From assembly GCA_963843595.1 (NCBI GenBank), contig CAWJLG010000016.1:219194-283193 (forward strand): a DNA stretch of 64,000 nt. Direction: 5' to 3'. This DNA comes from CAIWHR01 sp963843595. GTDB taxonomy: Bacteria > Pseudomonadota > Gammaproteobacteria > Burkholderiales > Casimicrobiaceae. The notes beneath the pieces were generated by a model that saw only the letters and a list, made by a program, of their open reading frames with translations, was not told where the DNA came from and did no database searches. Shown piece by piece: positions 12,157-23,579 of this stretch; position 1 is the first letter of the stretch; each line of letters opens with the position of its first letter. Both the position numbers and the translations under genes were made by a program.

Positions 12157-12287
12157 GGCTCAGGCAGGGCCTACGTGAAGGTCGGCAACGACAGGGACCC
12201 GATCATACCCGCTCGCCCACGGTCTCTTCATTGCTCCGAAAGTCGGGCGATGAGACCGACGCCGCCGCGAACGCTCGTCGCGAACGT

Positions 12288-13405
12288 CTAACCGGCTTGC
12301 TCCTCGGCGGGCTTCTTCGGCTCACTCGTCTCGACCGCATCCTCGAAGAACGCCTTGCGCACGAGGTGGTAGACCAGCAACGGCAACGGCATTCGGATCC
12401 AGTGGGATCGAACGTAGAGCAACCGCCGGGCGAACGGTGTCCAGCGATCGTCGCAGGTCGCGTGGTTCGGCCGAAGCGCCCGCAGATACGCGAAGTCCAT
12501 CAGGCCGCGCACCACTGCATTGGGCGCCCCCGTCGACGCGGACTCGACGACCGTCGGCGGGGATCGGCGTCGAGAGCATCTGCGACGCGTAGCGCAAGGC
12601 GTAGTACAGCGGCCGTGTCAATCCGACCTCGACCGCGCGGGGAACCAGCGTTTCCCAGAAACCGGCCTCGGCGCCGAAATGACGCAACAGGCTGTCCAGA
12701 TCGAACAGGTCGCGCAGCCCGTTGTCGAGCTCGCCTTCGTGAAAGAGGTGCGTCGCGCTGTGCAGCACCATGTCGACGGGCGCGAGCACGCGCAGACGGT
12801 CGTCACCCGCGACGGCAATGGCCGCCTCGCGCATGCGATCCGAATCGACCTCGATGCGGGCGGTCTTCGGCAGGATCGCGTGATGCACGTCGATCACGGT
12901 CCGCCGCCGCGCGTGCCGCATCGGCGGTATCTCGTGCATCCATTGCCGGTAGTAGCGCTGGTAGTACGCACCGTGGTGTCCCGCGCTCCAGCCATGCAGC
13001 ATGAGGGCCGACTCGACGGCCGGTATCGCCTGCTCCGGAACCAGGATGTCGACGTCGGAAAACACGCGTCCGTCGGCCGCGGGCAAACCTGCCATCACAT
13101 AGGCCGCCCCTTTCAAGAGAACGATCGGAACGCCGGTCGTTTCCGAGCGCCTCCTGTATGCACTCGACCTCCCAGCGGATCGCAATGTTCTGGCGCTCGC
13201 CCATCGCGCGGGCCGACTGCAGATGCGGGCGGGCGGGCGCGAAGGCCGCATCGAGACGGCCCGATCTCTCCAGCGCCAACGCGAGCCGCGAGAGCAGATT
13301 CGCGCGCCGCCCTTGCCGCACCAGGACGTCCCACTGAAGCGGCGTCAGGCCCGCGGAGGTTGCCGGCTCGAGCAGCGTGTCGACAAGTCGGTCGCGCTCG
13401 TCCAT
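12288..13405 (-). CDS. Nucleotidyltransferase family protein (NTP_transf_5) of the HPr-rel-A cassette
   Basis: Protein of about 372 residues of the uncharacterised nucleotidyltransferase family (PF14907-like). The core motif is RVFSDVDILVPE, the G..DxD metal site of the superfamily, preceded by IVLLKGAAYVMAGLP. Further family-like stretches are TVIDVHHAILPKT and LFDLDSLLRHF. Single-base shifts occur near 13135 and 12540; both fall where the family sequence continues in another frame. The ATG at 13405 overlaps the stop of the HprK-related kinase by one base (TGATG). Such genes commonly travel with HprK-related kinase A and the PqqD-like chaperone. The substrate is unknown. Confidence 0.8.
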
Positions 13406-14319
13406 CACGACGGCGGAGGCACGAGCTTGCCGAACGCGCGCGCGGCCTCTTCCAGGTCGCCGTAGGAAAACTCGAAGCAATCGCAGGATTCGACCAGGCG
13501 GGCCACCGCGTCGAAGCCGCGCACGCCGTAGATGTCGTAGTTGAACGATTGCTCCGCGAACGTCATGCAGGTGCGCGCCTTGCTGTACGGCGTGAATGTG
13601 GCCGGAGCGTCCTTGCGATAGCGAGGAAAGACGATCCAGGCCGGAAGCGCCGGCTCCGTCACGCGCCGCACACTGTCTGGCGGCGGGCGCATCAGCGCGA
13701 CCGTGCCCTTGACCGTATCCGACACCGGCGGCGTCATCACGGCGTCGGGGTGAAAGCGCCGGATCACGTCGATCGACGCGTTCTTGAGATTGATCGGGCG
13801 CGCCAGCGCCTGGACCGTCCCCCGATCCATGTCGAGCAGCGTGAGTTCGTCCGACAGCAGTCTCCAACCGCGGGCGACCAGCCCCGCGCAAAGCGTGCTC
13901 TTGCCGGATCCGGGGGGCGCCGGCAGGATCGCGGCACGTCCTTCCTTCTCGATCACGGCAGCATGGATGATCAGGAACCAATGGCAGTGCGCGGAAATGC
14001 ACCAGTTGAGGCCCCATTCGAGCATCGGATAGGCGTGTGCAAGGGGCAGCGGCTTGAACGACGGGATCCCGTCGAAATAGAAGTTGACCTGGGGCCGTAT
14101 CCATCGACGCAGGTTCGGCGGCGACGCGAGCCGGATGTGGAAGTCGGCGAACTCGTCCGGTTCACATACCGGGAATTCCCCGTACATCGAGGCTATGGCC
14201 TGCGCCACCGAAGGGATGACGGTACGAATTCTCGCAACGAAGGGCGAGACGCGCAGCAACAGTTCGCCGCGATCCAGCCGTGAAGCCAGATCGTCAGGCG
14301 ACAGGTCAGCGATCTTCAA
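13405..14319 (-). CDS. HprK-related kinase A
   Basis: Intact protein of 304 residues related to the C-terminal half of HPr kinase/phosphorylase. Walker A is APPGSGKSTL at about residues 134-143. It follows HAAVIEKEGRAAILP, and SDELTLLDMD follows it, as in HprK. It lacks the bacterial HprK N-terminal domain and no HPr is nearby. The family (HPr-rel-A system) is defined by its partnership with a small PqqD-like protein, here overlapping by 14 bases upstream, and with the nucleotidyltransferase overlapping by one base downstream. It probably acts on a peptide or protein presented by the PqqD-like partner; the true substrate is not known. Confidence 0.88.
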   Translation of the reverse strand: MKIADLSPDDLASRLDRGELLLRVSPFVARIRTVIPSVAQAIASMYGEFPVCEPDEFADFHIRLASPPNLRRWIRPQVNFYFDGIPSFKPLPLAHAYPMLEWGLNWCISAHCHWFLIIHAAVIEKEGRAAILPAPPGSGKSTLCAGLVARGWRLLSDELTLLDMDRGTVQALARPINLKNASIDVIRRFHPDAVMTPPVSDTVKGTVALMRPPPDSVRRVTEPALPAWIVFPRYRKDAPATFTPYSKARTCMTFAEQSFNYDIYGVRGFDAVARLVESCDCFEFSYGDLEEAARAFGKLVPPPS

Positions 14320-14614
14320 TCGGAACGGTCAAGACAAGGCCAAGGTCGCGCAATCCGGAGAGCGTGCTCTCCGTCAGCGCGAGAATATCCTCGTCGGGGG
14401 GAAATTCGAAGTGCTCGGCCAGGCGCCGCGCGAGATCGGCGGGAAACTGCGGCGAATCTCGCAGAAAAGTCACCAGCGCCGACGCGGCCTGATCGAGGAG
14501 GTGGGTATTGCCCGTCTTGGTGTCGTAGACGACGGCTTCGTCGTCGAAGCTGCGGATCGCGAATCGTCCCGCCTGGTCGACCGACCAGAGATGCTCGCTT
14601 GGCAACTCGATCAC
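14306..14614 (-). CDS. HPr-rel-A system PqqD-family peptide chaperone
   Basis: Small intact protein of 102 residues. The VYDTKTGNTHLLDQAASALV segment is the PqqD-like winged-helix core that holds a precursor peptide (RiPP recognition element fold). It overlaps the HprK-related kinase gene by 14 bases, so the two are co-translated. PqqD family members deliver a peptide to a modifying enzyme. Here the likely client is either the adjacent Tat-signal Cys-rich protein or an unseen peptide. No radical SAM enzyme is present in the window. Confidence 0.82.
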   Translation of the reverse strand: MIELPSEHLWSVDQAGRFAIRSFDDEAVVYDTKTGNTHLLDQAASALVTFLRDSPQFPADLARRLAEHFEFPPDEDILALTESTLSGLRDLGLVLTVPIEDR

Positions 14615-14658
14615 GCGTCACGCCATGGCGGCGCGGCGGTCCATAGATCGAAACCGGA

Positions 14659-15262
14659 TCATCCAGGAACGATCCAGTTGCTCTTGAGGTAGGTCTGGAT
14701 ATCCGTCGCGGTCCAGGTTATGCCCGGAGACGGGCAATACCCGGTAGCGTTATAGCAGCCGGTCCACATTTCGTTCAGATCGGCCTTCGACAAACATTGG
14801 GCCGCGCCCGAAGAACTGACGATGTTCAGGCGTGCCGCGAGCATGTATTTCTGGAACGTCGTCCCCGTTCTTCAACACCGTGTCGACGGTCTTGCTGCCC
14901 AAGGTGGTGTCGCTGCAAGAGTAGACGTTCTTGAACAGCGTCGTCTTGGTAAAGCCGCAGGTGCTCGGATAGGAGCTGCAGGTCTGCCAATAGGCGATCG
15001 TCTTGCATCCCTCATCGGCAACTTTCTGCGGATGACTCGCGTTGCCGGAGCAGAACGCCGACGGCGACTGGCACTGCCAAGCAAGCACCGGGCGACTGTG
15101 CAAGGTCAGTAGCACCGGCGCGACGGAAAGTCCGCCCTTGAGGAATCGGCGCCGCGTCGAGGCAACGACCGGCGTCGGCGGAGCGTTATCCCCGTCGACA
15201 CGCGGCACCAAATCTCGAGCCCGTTCGTCTGAATGGTTCATTGGATCCGACTCGTCGTGCAT
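14659..15262 (-). CDS. Tat-exported Cys-rich protein, candidate client of the HPr-rel-A cassette
   Basis: About 200 residues. The N-terminal part has a twin-arginine signal, STRRRFLKGGLSVAPVLLTL, ending HSRPVLAWQC. The mature part has nine Cys (in WQCQSPSAFC, DEGCKT, QTCSSYPSTC, YSCSD, AAQCLS, TGCYNATGYC), suggesting a disulphide-rich or cofactor-carrying domain folded before export. One base shift near 14850 joins the two halves, and the end is KSNWIVPG. The ATG at 15262 or the one at 15241 could be the start; neither has a strong ribosome site. No family is recognised. It lies 44 bases upstream of the PqqD-like gene and heads the cassette. Confidence 0.65.
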
Positions 15263-15425
15263 GTCAGGAGGATACCCGATTCACAAATACCCGGAAAAAC
15301 CCAGCGTATGCCTTTGATACCTCGGCGATGAAGACCGACTGTAGGCTGCAACGTGCTGAATTTGCGAGACATTCTACCCAAGCCTCGTCCAGCGAAAAGC
15401 AAGAATCGAGCCGTTCGAGGCGAGG

Positions 15426-15581
15426 TTACTGCTGAGCATTGTTTTTCATGGAAAACTGCGCGTCAAGAGCTGGTGGTGCATCGGTTCGAGCAAGCCACTT
15501 GTAAGAAATCCCGACAGCGCCAGAGACGTCCTGAATCTCCCGCCGGGGCACCCCGATCGCGACCAGATCGGAATAGCTCAT
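15426..15581 (-). CDS. Small hypothetical protein (51 aa)
   Basis: Short open frame from the ATG at 15581 (MSYSDLVAIGVPRREIQDVS at the start, ending in a basic/polar tail). It follows the propeller-like gene stop at 15614 by 32 bases and could equally be the frameshifted tail of that gene or of a lost gene. No family is recognised. Function is unknown, and coding status is uncertain. Confidence 0.25.
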   Translation of the reverse strand: MSYSDLVAIGVPRREIQDVSGAVGISYKWLARTDAPPALDAQFSMKNNAQQ

Positions 15582-15613
15582 TCGTCGAATCCGAGCCCCC
15601 GGCGGTCGTCGTC

Positions 15614-16926
15614 TCACGGCACCGGCGTGATCTGCATCACGAGCGGCCGCTCGCCACCTTCCCTTGAAGCCCAGCCGCCGACATAGAAGCGCCCGTCGTT
15701 GTCGCGGCTGATCGAGCCGTAGAGGAGGACGTTGCGCAGGCCCTTCGTGTCGAGGGGAAACGCGCCGCTGATTCGCGTCGCGAGATCGAACACCACCCAC
15801 TCGTAACGATTGCCGCGGTTCGTGACGCCCGCGAGCAGGGTGTCGCCCCGAAAGGAAAACAGCGAAGGCGCATAGGACTCGCCCTCGGGATGGAACCAAC
15901 CGAGCGGTGTCACCTTTGCCGAGCCTTCAGGTTGGGGCGCAATGACGTAGAGCTGCCCGCGATGGGTCGTGAACACCATGCGGCCGTCGGCCAGATACGC
16001 GAGCCCGACGATGCCGTGGTTGGGTTCCGGTGATCCCCGGCCGAGATAGTCGTCGAGCGGGGTCGCCGCCAGCTCCCGTAACTCGCTGTCGTACTCGACA
16101 AGTTCGGCCAGCACCTTCCCGCCGGGCTGCGCGCGCAGCCGGGGCACATAGGCGTGGCCCTTGGCATCGGCGAGGAAATTGCGCGAGACGTGGCCGCCCA
16201 CCGATCCCACCGCCACGCGCTTGCGCGCACCGGTCACCGTGTCGTATTGGTAAAGTACGTGACCGAAAGTAGCCCAGTGCATAGACGTAACGCCCGACGC
16301 CGCTGACCGCGACGAGGCCTTCCGGAACGGCCATGAGGTGCTGCCAGCGATAGCTGCGCGGGTCGATACGCCAGAGATGCCCGCCCCAGCGCGGGGGCGT
16401 GCCGCTGGAAGGATCCTCGCCGTCCTCGTCGGTGGAAGCGAAATAGAGCCAGCCGTCGTCTGCCGGAACGATCTTCGAATGGATCTTGACCTGACGCTCT
16501 CCGTTTCGATACAGCCCCGCGGCCTTCAATTGCTCGACGACCGCGCCACGGTCGTGCCACGCGTCCGTACCGGATTCGTATTGCAGCAGGTGGGCGCTCG
16601 TTCGCGCCGGATCAGGCCGACACGCCGATCCAGATGCCTCCGGAGGAATCGCGGCCGGTCGCGCCCCAGATCGCATTGGCGCCTTCGAACGGCGGGACGG
16701 TGAGCTCGCGGACGGTCGGAGCCTGAAAGGGATTGGCCGGCAATGGCAGGAACCTGCTGCCCGTCCGCGCCTCGTAATCGAGCGCCGGCAACTCGGGGTC
16801 GCCGGGTCCGTACGTTCCCATGACCACGAAGGCGACGGCGGCCACCATCACGCCGACCAATACAATGCCGATTCCGACGCGAAATCTGTCCGCTCTACGC
16901 ACCCGCCGCCTCCCGCTCATTGACAT
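15614..16926 (-). CDS. Membrane-anchored beta-propeller-like protein of unknown function
   Basis: About 437 residues. From the ATG at 16926, a basic N-terminus is followed by one membrane helix (VGIGIVLVGVMVAAVAFVV), giving a signal anchor with a periplasmic body. The body has repeated strand-rich units with Gly/Asp turns (for example DDGWLYFASTDEDGEDP, DGRMVFTTHRGQLYVIAP, GRFYVGGWASREGGE), as in NHL/kelch-like propellers. Single-base shifts lie near 16620 and 16265. It diverges from the VanZ-heparinase gene with almost no gap, so both must share a very compact promoter region. The role, possibly polymer binding or sensing, is a guess. Confidence 0.55.
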
Positions 16927-16958
16927 CGCCTGATCGAACAACCGACCCGGGACGCATT

Positions 16959-19900
16959 GTGGCCCATTACGATCCGACGAAAGAAGCCGGCCGGTCGCAG
17001 TCGCAGGGGGCCTCACGCCCGGTGGCCACGCGCCACTTCTTCGCGATCACGCTGGCCTACGCCGCGTTTGTGGTCTACGGCAGCCTCGTCCCGCTGGACT
17101 TTCACTATCGACCCTTCGCCGAAGCACTGGCGGCCTTCCGGCACACGCCGTATCTGCGACTGGGCATCGGGTCGCGCGCCGACTGGGTCGCGAACATCCT
17201 GCTGTATATCCCGCTGGCCTTCGTCGCCACCAGCTGGCTGACGATGAAGGCGCGTGCCGGCGCCCTCAGCGCCGGCATTCTGGTCATCGGCCTCTGCGGG
17301 GCGTTGGCCGTCGGCGTCGAGTTCGCGCAGTTGTACTTTCCGCCGCGCACCGTTTCGCTGAACGACATCATCGCGGAATTCATCGGCTCCGGTCTCGGAA
17401 TCGTTCTTGCGGTGTTCGCGGGCGAATGGCTGTTTGCGCTGTGGGCCGACGTGATCCACGGCGGCCACCGCGGAACGCAGGCGCTGATCGCCTTGTACGC
17501 GCTGTCGTATCTTGGTTTGGCGCTGTTTCCGTTCGACTTCGTCGTGTCCCCCTCCGAACTTGGCGACAAGCTCGCGAATACGGGGCGAACCGCATTCTTC
17601 GTCAGCCAGGCCTGCGGCGGCCTCTTCGGCTGCAGCGGGAAACTGCTGTCGGAAGTCATCGTCGCCGCACCCCTGGGCATCTTCTTCGGCATGGTGGTCG
17701 CGACGAAGCACGGGCCCGCTCTTGGGAAGGCATTCGGCTTGGGGATCCTGCTGGGTGTGGTGATCGAAGGCATGCAGGCCTTCCTCGCCTCGGGGGTCAG
17801 CCAGGGCGCATCCGTCTTCACGCGTGGGATCGGCATGGCGCTCGGCGTGGCCGTCCATCGCTCCTTCCACAAGGACTTGCTCGTCCGCTACGGCACGCAG
17901 ATTCGCACGGCCGTGCTCTTCGCCCTTCCGGTGTACGCCGCACTGCTGCTGGCGATGAACGGATTCTTCACGTCGAGTATCCAGGGCTCGTGGGCGGCTT
18001 GGGCCAAGCTCCGTGAGGTTCACTTTCTCCCGTTCTACTACCACTACTTCACCAGCGAAACGGAGGCGCTGTACAGCCTGCTCGCTCACGCGGGCGTGTA
18101 CGCGCCCATCGGCTTGATGGTGTGGATAATGCGCGACGGCGAGCGGAATCGTGTCTCGCCCTGGCTTGCCGCAGTGGTCGCCGCCGTCACCGCGTTGACG
18201 ATGGAGACGCTCAAGCTCTTTCTCGTGGGCAAGCGGCCCGACCCGACCGATGTGCTGATCGCGGCCGTCGCGGCGGCATTGGCCTGTACCGCGGCCACGC
18301 ATCTGACGCGCTGGTCGGGCGCCGACGCGGGCGCATCGGCGCCGGTTCGGGCGGGCGCGCCGCAGGCACCGCCGAGAAGACGGCAGACCGCTGTCCGGCT
18401 CGTCGCCGTTGCGGCGAGCGTTCTGGTCGTACTGATCGCAGTCGTCGGCTGGGTGATTGCGATTCAGCCGCGCGAGCATTACGTCGACGAGAGCACGCTT
18501 CCCCAGCTGCCGGCGCCCCTCGACACTGCCGCCGGCGAATCTGCCCGGATTCAAGGTCGCCCATCCGCGGTTGCCGAGTCCTTCCGCCGCCGATGTCGCG
18601 CGATTGACGGTCGAGAATCCGCAGTACCTGCGCAGCATCCGCAGCCGCGCGGGCGGCGGCAAGGGTGACCTCGAGGCGGCCGTGTTGCAGGGCGTCGTCG
18701 AGCCGGGCAGCGTGGACCTCGCCCTGCTTCACCGTCGCCTGCTGGAGCTCAAGTTCGACTGGCGCGGCCATGAACAGGTCAAGCCGCTGGCGCTCGCCTA
18801 CGACTGGCTGTACCCGCAGTGGAGTGCAACGCAGCGCGAGCAGTTGAAGTACAAGCTCGCCGACGGCTGCGACTATCTGATCGACGTGATTCGCAAGGAC
18901 CGGCTGTCGCCCTACAACGTCATTCTGTACAACAGCCCGTTCCAGGCGCTGATGGCCTGCTCCATCGCGCTCTACCGCGACGATCCACGCGGCGACCCGA
19001 TCATGAACTTCACGGCCGATATGTGGCTGAACCGGGTACTCCCGGTCTGGCGGCAGATCATGGGCAAGAACGGCGGCTGGCACGAGGGCGGCGAGTACGT
19101 CGGCATCGGCATCGGGCAAGCCATCTACCAACTCCCTGCGATGTGGCGAAACGCAACGGGACAGGACCTGTTCGCCGCCGAACCCGGCATCCGCGGGTTT
19201 CTCGATTTCCTCGTCTACCGCACGCGGCCGGACGGCACGCACTTCCGCTGGGGCGATGCCGCGTACTTCGACCGCATCGTTCCCGACGCGACGCCGCTGG
19301 CCCTCGAACTGCGGCACGCCGCCGCCTACAGCCTCCGCCCGCCCGGCAAGAGAGGTGGCTCCATCGGGATGGCCATGGGGTCCGTTCACCGACCCGACGC
19401 TTCTCGACCCGACTGCCGCCGCGCGCCTCCCGCTCACGCGCTATTTCGACGGCATCGGCATGATCGTCGCGCGCAGCGACTGGACGCCCGACGCGACCTA
19501 CGTGACGTTCAAGGCGGGCGACAACTACTGGTCGCATACGCATCTCGACCAGGGTGCGTTCACCATCTACAAGGGCGGCGAACTGGCCATCGACAGCGGC
19601 CTCTACGGACCGAAGTACGGCTCCGATCACCACATGAATTACGCGTATCAGGCGATCGCGCACAACACGATCACGGTCACGGACCCGGACGACACCGTGC
19701 CTGCGCCGGGAAAGGATGAGACCCGCCCGATCGCCAACGACGGCGGACAGCGGCGGATCGGTTCCGGCTGGGGTGTCGAGGCGGCGCCACTGGACCTCGC
19801 GGAATGGAACGCCAAGCGCGACATCTATCACACGGCGACGATGGAGAAAGTCTTCGACCAGGACGAAATCGTGGTCGCCGTCGCCGACATCACGCCCGCG

Positions 19901-20618
19901 TATACGAACGAGCAATCGGGCCGCGGCACGTTTTCGCACCGGACGCGCCGCGTGGAACGGTTCTGGCGGACGTTCGGGTACGACCGGGCCGACGATGTGA
20001 TCGTCGTCTTCGACCGGGTGACCGCCACCAAGGCGGAGTTTCGCAAGCGCTGGCTGCTGCACACGATCGAAGCACCCGCAGCTCACCGCAAACGGTTTCA
20101 CCGTGAACGTCATGCCGCAGAACCGGCCCGGTCACGCCGGCGGCCGTCTCGAGGGGAAAGTACTATTGCCCAAAGGCGCCACGATCAACGCGATCGGCGG
20201 TCACGGCTTCGAGTTCTTTGTCGACGACAAGAATTACGACGAGAATGGAACACTACAGAACGCGATCCGCAAACTCGGCCCCAACAATGGCGAACCCGGC
20301 GCGTGGCGGGTCGAGGTGAGTCCCGCCGAGGATGCGGCCGATTCGCAGTTTCTCGTCGTCCTGCTGCCCACGGGCGTGAACGAGCGGCCGACCCATCGCG
20401 TCCGCCTGCTCGAATCGGGCGCCCGCGTCGGCTGCGAGGTGGTCGGCCCCAAGCGCACGACGCGCTGGTGGTTCGATCCCGCCCGCAACGGCCTCGAGCT
20501 CGAGGTGATTGCCGGAAGCCAAGAGCGTCGCTATCCGATCGTCGGTCAGCCCGCGCCGACGCCAGCGCCGCCGGATTGGCCCGCGCGCGTGAGAAAATGG
20601 CTCCGTTTGTCCCCGTGA
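16959..20618 (+). CDS. VanZ-domain / heparinase II/III-family fusion protein
   Basis: About 1,215 residues in two parts. The first 520 residues hold two VanZ-like membrane units (LVPLDFHYRPFAEAL, WVANILLYIPLAFV, VGVEFAQLYFPPRTVSLNDI, then ALFPFDFVVSPSEL and a further set) and a last helix (VLVVLIAVVGWVIAIQP). The rest is a heparinase II/III-type lyase: an alpha-toroid (LALAYDWLYPQWSATQREQL), then the beta-sandwich with YWSHTHLDQGAFTIYKGG and AIAHNTITV, which carry the conserved His residues. A one-base shift near 18535 lies in the linker, so the fusion itself depends on the reading. Others are near 19370 and 20085. I favour the GTG at 16959 as start; a TTG at 16920 is possible. It would cleave uronate-containing polymer at the outer face of the membrane. 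Confidence 0.75.
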
Positions 20619-20683
20619 GGGGCAGCGGCAGGCCGTAGCAGCGGCTCGCGCGAGCCCCTCAGTCACGAAACCAAGGCAATCGA

Positions 20684-21590
20684 ATGACGACACTGACTCA
20701 CCTCCAGCGCCTGGAGGCGGAGAGCATCGACATCATGCGCGAGGCGGTCGCCGAGAGCGAAAAGCCCGGTGATGCTCTACTCGATCGGCAAGGACAGCTC
20801 GGTGATGCTGCACCTCGCGATGAAGGCGTTCTATCCGTCCAAGCCGCCCGTTTCCGCTGCTCCACGTCGACACGACGTGGAAATTCCGCGAGATGATCGA
20901 GTTCCGCGGCAAGACGACGAAGGAGCTCGGGCTGGAGCTCATCGTCCACGTCAATCCCGAAGCGCTGGCGATGGGCATCAACCCGTTCACGCACGGCTCC
21001 GCGGTCCACACCGACATCTGGAAGACGCAGGGGCTGAAGCAGGCGCTCGACAAGTACGGATTCGACGCGGCCTTCGGCGGCGCGCGCCGCGACGAGGAGA
21101 AGTCGCGCGCCAAGGAGCGCATCTTCTCGTTCCGCTCGGCGCAGCACCGCTGGGATCCGAAGATGCAGCGGCCCGAGCTCTGGCGCCTCTACAACGCGCG
21201 CAAGAACAAGGGCGAGAGCATGCGCGTGTTTCCGCTGTCGAACTGGACCGAGCTCGACATCTGGCAGTACATCTACCGCGAGAACATCCCGATCGTGCCG
21301 CTGTATTTCGCCAAGGAGCGGCCGGTCGTCGAGCGCGACGGCGCGCTGATCCTGGTCGACGACGACCGGATGCCGCTGGACGCCGGGCGAGAAGCCGACG
21401 ATGAAGACGCGTGCGCTTCCGCACGCTGGGCTGCTATCCGCTGACCGGCGCCATCGAGAGCGAGGCCGACACGCTGACCGGCATCATCCAGGAGATGCTG
21501 CTCGCGACCACCTCCGAGCGGCAGGGCCGCGTGATCGACCACGATTCCACCGGGTCGATGGAAAAGAAGAAACAGGAAGGGTATTTCTGA
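20684..21590 (+). CDS. cysD: Sulfate adenylyltransferase subunit 2
   Basis: CysD makes adenylylsulfate (APS) from sulfate and ATP together with CysN. The protein starts MTTLTHLQRLEAESIDIMRE and carries the PP-loop MLYSIGKDSSVM, HVDTTWKFREMIEFR, AFGGARRDEEKSRAKERIFS and the C-terminal GCYPLTGA. Single-base shifts near 20768, 20860 and 21388 are all bridged by conserved sequence. Total length is about 302 residues, as in the family. The stop and the cysNC start overlap (TGATG). It is preceded by a 65-base gap after the heparinase fusion. Confidence 0.93.
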
Positions 21591-23579
21591 TGAACTACGC
21601 TTCGGAACCGATCTCGCAGGACGTCGCGCGCTATCTCAAGTCCCAGGAACACAAGGGCTTCCTGCGCTTCATCACCTGCGGCAGCGTCGACGACGGCAAG
21701 AGCACGCTGATCGGCCGCCTGCTCTACGAATCGAAGATGCTGTTCGAGGATCAGCTCGCGGCGCTGGAGGCCGACTCGAAGAAGGTCGGCACCCAGGGCG
21801 GCGATCTCGACTTCGCGCTGCTGCTCGACGGCCTGCACGCCGAGCGCGAGCAGGGCATCACCATCGACGTCGCCTACCGCTTCTTCTCGACCGACACGCC
21901 GCAAGTTCATCGTCGCCGACACGCCGGGGCACGAGCAGTACACGCGCAACATGGTCACCGGCGCGTCGACCGCCGACGTCGCCGTGATCCTGATCGACGC
22001 CCGCAAGGGTGTGCTGATCCAGACGCGCCGGCACAGCTATCTGGTGTCGCTGCTCGGCATCCGGAAGGTCGTGCTGGCCGTCAACAAGCTCGACATGGTC
22101 GGCTACTCGAAGGACGTGTTCGACCGCATCGAGGCGGACTACCGGAGCTTTCGCGCGACCAGATCGGGCTCGAGGACATCGTCTGCATCCCGCTGTCGGC
22201 GCTCAAGGGCGACAACGTCACCGCGCCCAGCGCCAACACGCACTGGTACCACGGCCCGACGCTGATGGGCTATCTGGAGACGGTGGAGATCGCGGACGAG
22301 CGCCCGAACGGCCCGTTCCGCATGCCGGTGCAGTGGGTGAATCGCCCGAATCTCGACTTCCGCGGCTTCTCCGGCCGCATCGTGGGCGGATCGGTCCGCA
22401 CCGGCGACCGCCTGCGCGTGCTTCCCTCGGGCAAGGAAAGCACCGTCGCGCGCATCGTGACCCGCGACGGCGATCTCGAGCACGCCGTCGCCGGCCAGTC
22501 GATCACGATCACGCTCACCGATGAGATCGACATCAGCCGCGGCGACATGCTCGTCGCCGCCGATTCGCCCGCCGGCATCGCCGACCAGTTCGAGGCGATG
22601 CTCATCTGGATGCACGAGGAGGAGATGCTGCCCGGACGGTCGTACCTGCTGAAGATCGGCGCGAAGACCGTCGGCGCGACGATCGCCACGCCGAAGTACA
22701 AGGTCAACGTCAACACGCTCGAGCACCTGGCCGCGAAGACGCTGCATCTGAACGAGATCGGCGTCTGCAACCTCAACCTCGATCAGCCGATCGCCTTCGA
22801 TCCCTACGCGGAGAATCGCGACACCGGCGGGTTCATCCTGATCGACCGGCTCACCAACAACACGATCGGCGCGGGGCTGCTCCACTTCGCGCTGCGCCGG
22901 TCGCAGAACATCCACTGGCAGGCGATCGAGGTCAACAAGAAGGCGCACGCGGCACTGAACGGCCAGAAGCCGTGCATCGTCTGGTTCACCGGCCTCTCCG
23001 GCGCCGGCAAGTCGACGATCGCCAACGTCGTCGAGAAGAAGCTGCACGTCGCTCGGCCGGCACACCTATCTGCTCGACGGCGACAACGTCCGCCACGGCC
23101 TGAACAAGGACCTGGGCTTCACCGAGGCCGATCGCGTCGAGAACATCCGGCGCGTCGCCGAAGTGTCGAGGCTCATGGTCGATGCCGGCCTGATCGTCCT
23201 GGTGTCGTTCATCTCTCCCTTTGCCGCGGAGCGGAGGATGGCGCGTTCCCTGGTTCCGGAAGGCGAGTTCTGCGAGGTGTTCGTCGATGCGCCGCTCAGC
23301 GTGGCCGAGCAGCGCGACACCAAGGGGCTCTACAAGAAGGCGCGACGCGGCGATCTCAAGCATTTCACCGGCATCGATTCGCCGTACGAACCGCCCGAGC
23401 ATCCGGAGATCCGGATCGACACCACCACCCGTTCGCCGGAGGAAGCGGCCGAGGACATCGTGGCGCGGCTACGCGAGATGGGCGCGCTCGAGACCCGCCG
23501 TGAGCCTCACGGTCTGCGACGACCGCTCGCTCGTCAGCGATCGCAGAATCGCTGCGCACACATGCGACCCGGCCAATGA
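21590..23579 (+). CDS. cysNC: Bifunctional sulfate adenylyltransferase subunit 1 / adenylylsulfate kinase
   Basis: About 662 residues: CysN GTPase followed by CysC kinase, so the operon makes PAPS. CysN part: GSVDDGKSTLIGRLLYESK (P-loop), ADTPGHEQYTRNMVTGAST (G3, restored by a one-base shift near 21903), VNKLDMV (G4), and an EF-Tu-like C-terminal part (PVQWVNRPNLDFRGFSG). CysC part: WFTGLSGAGKSTIANVVE, LLDGDNVRHGLNKDLGF after a shift near 23052, and FCEVFVDAPL. Another shift is near 22150. The stop overlaps the next start. PAPS serves assimilation or sulfotransferases; no sulfotransferase is visible in this window. Confidence 0.93.

Noticed and set aside
12520..14283. Long plus-strand open frame (587 codons) across the HprK cassette
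   Set aside because: It lies opposite genes with clear motifs, has an Arg/Gly/Pro-rich composition and no domain. Such shadow frames are expected in GC-rich DNA.
17013..18662. Long minus-strand open frame (549 codons) opposite the VanZ part
   Set aside because: Antisense to a membrane protein with obvious helices; charged, repetitive translation without recognisable features.
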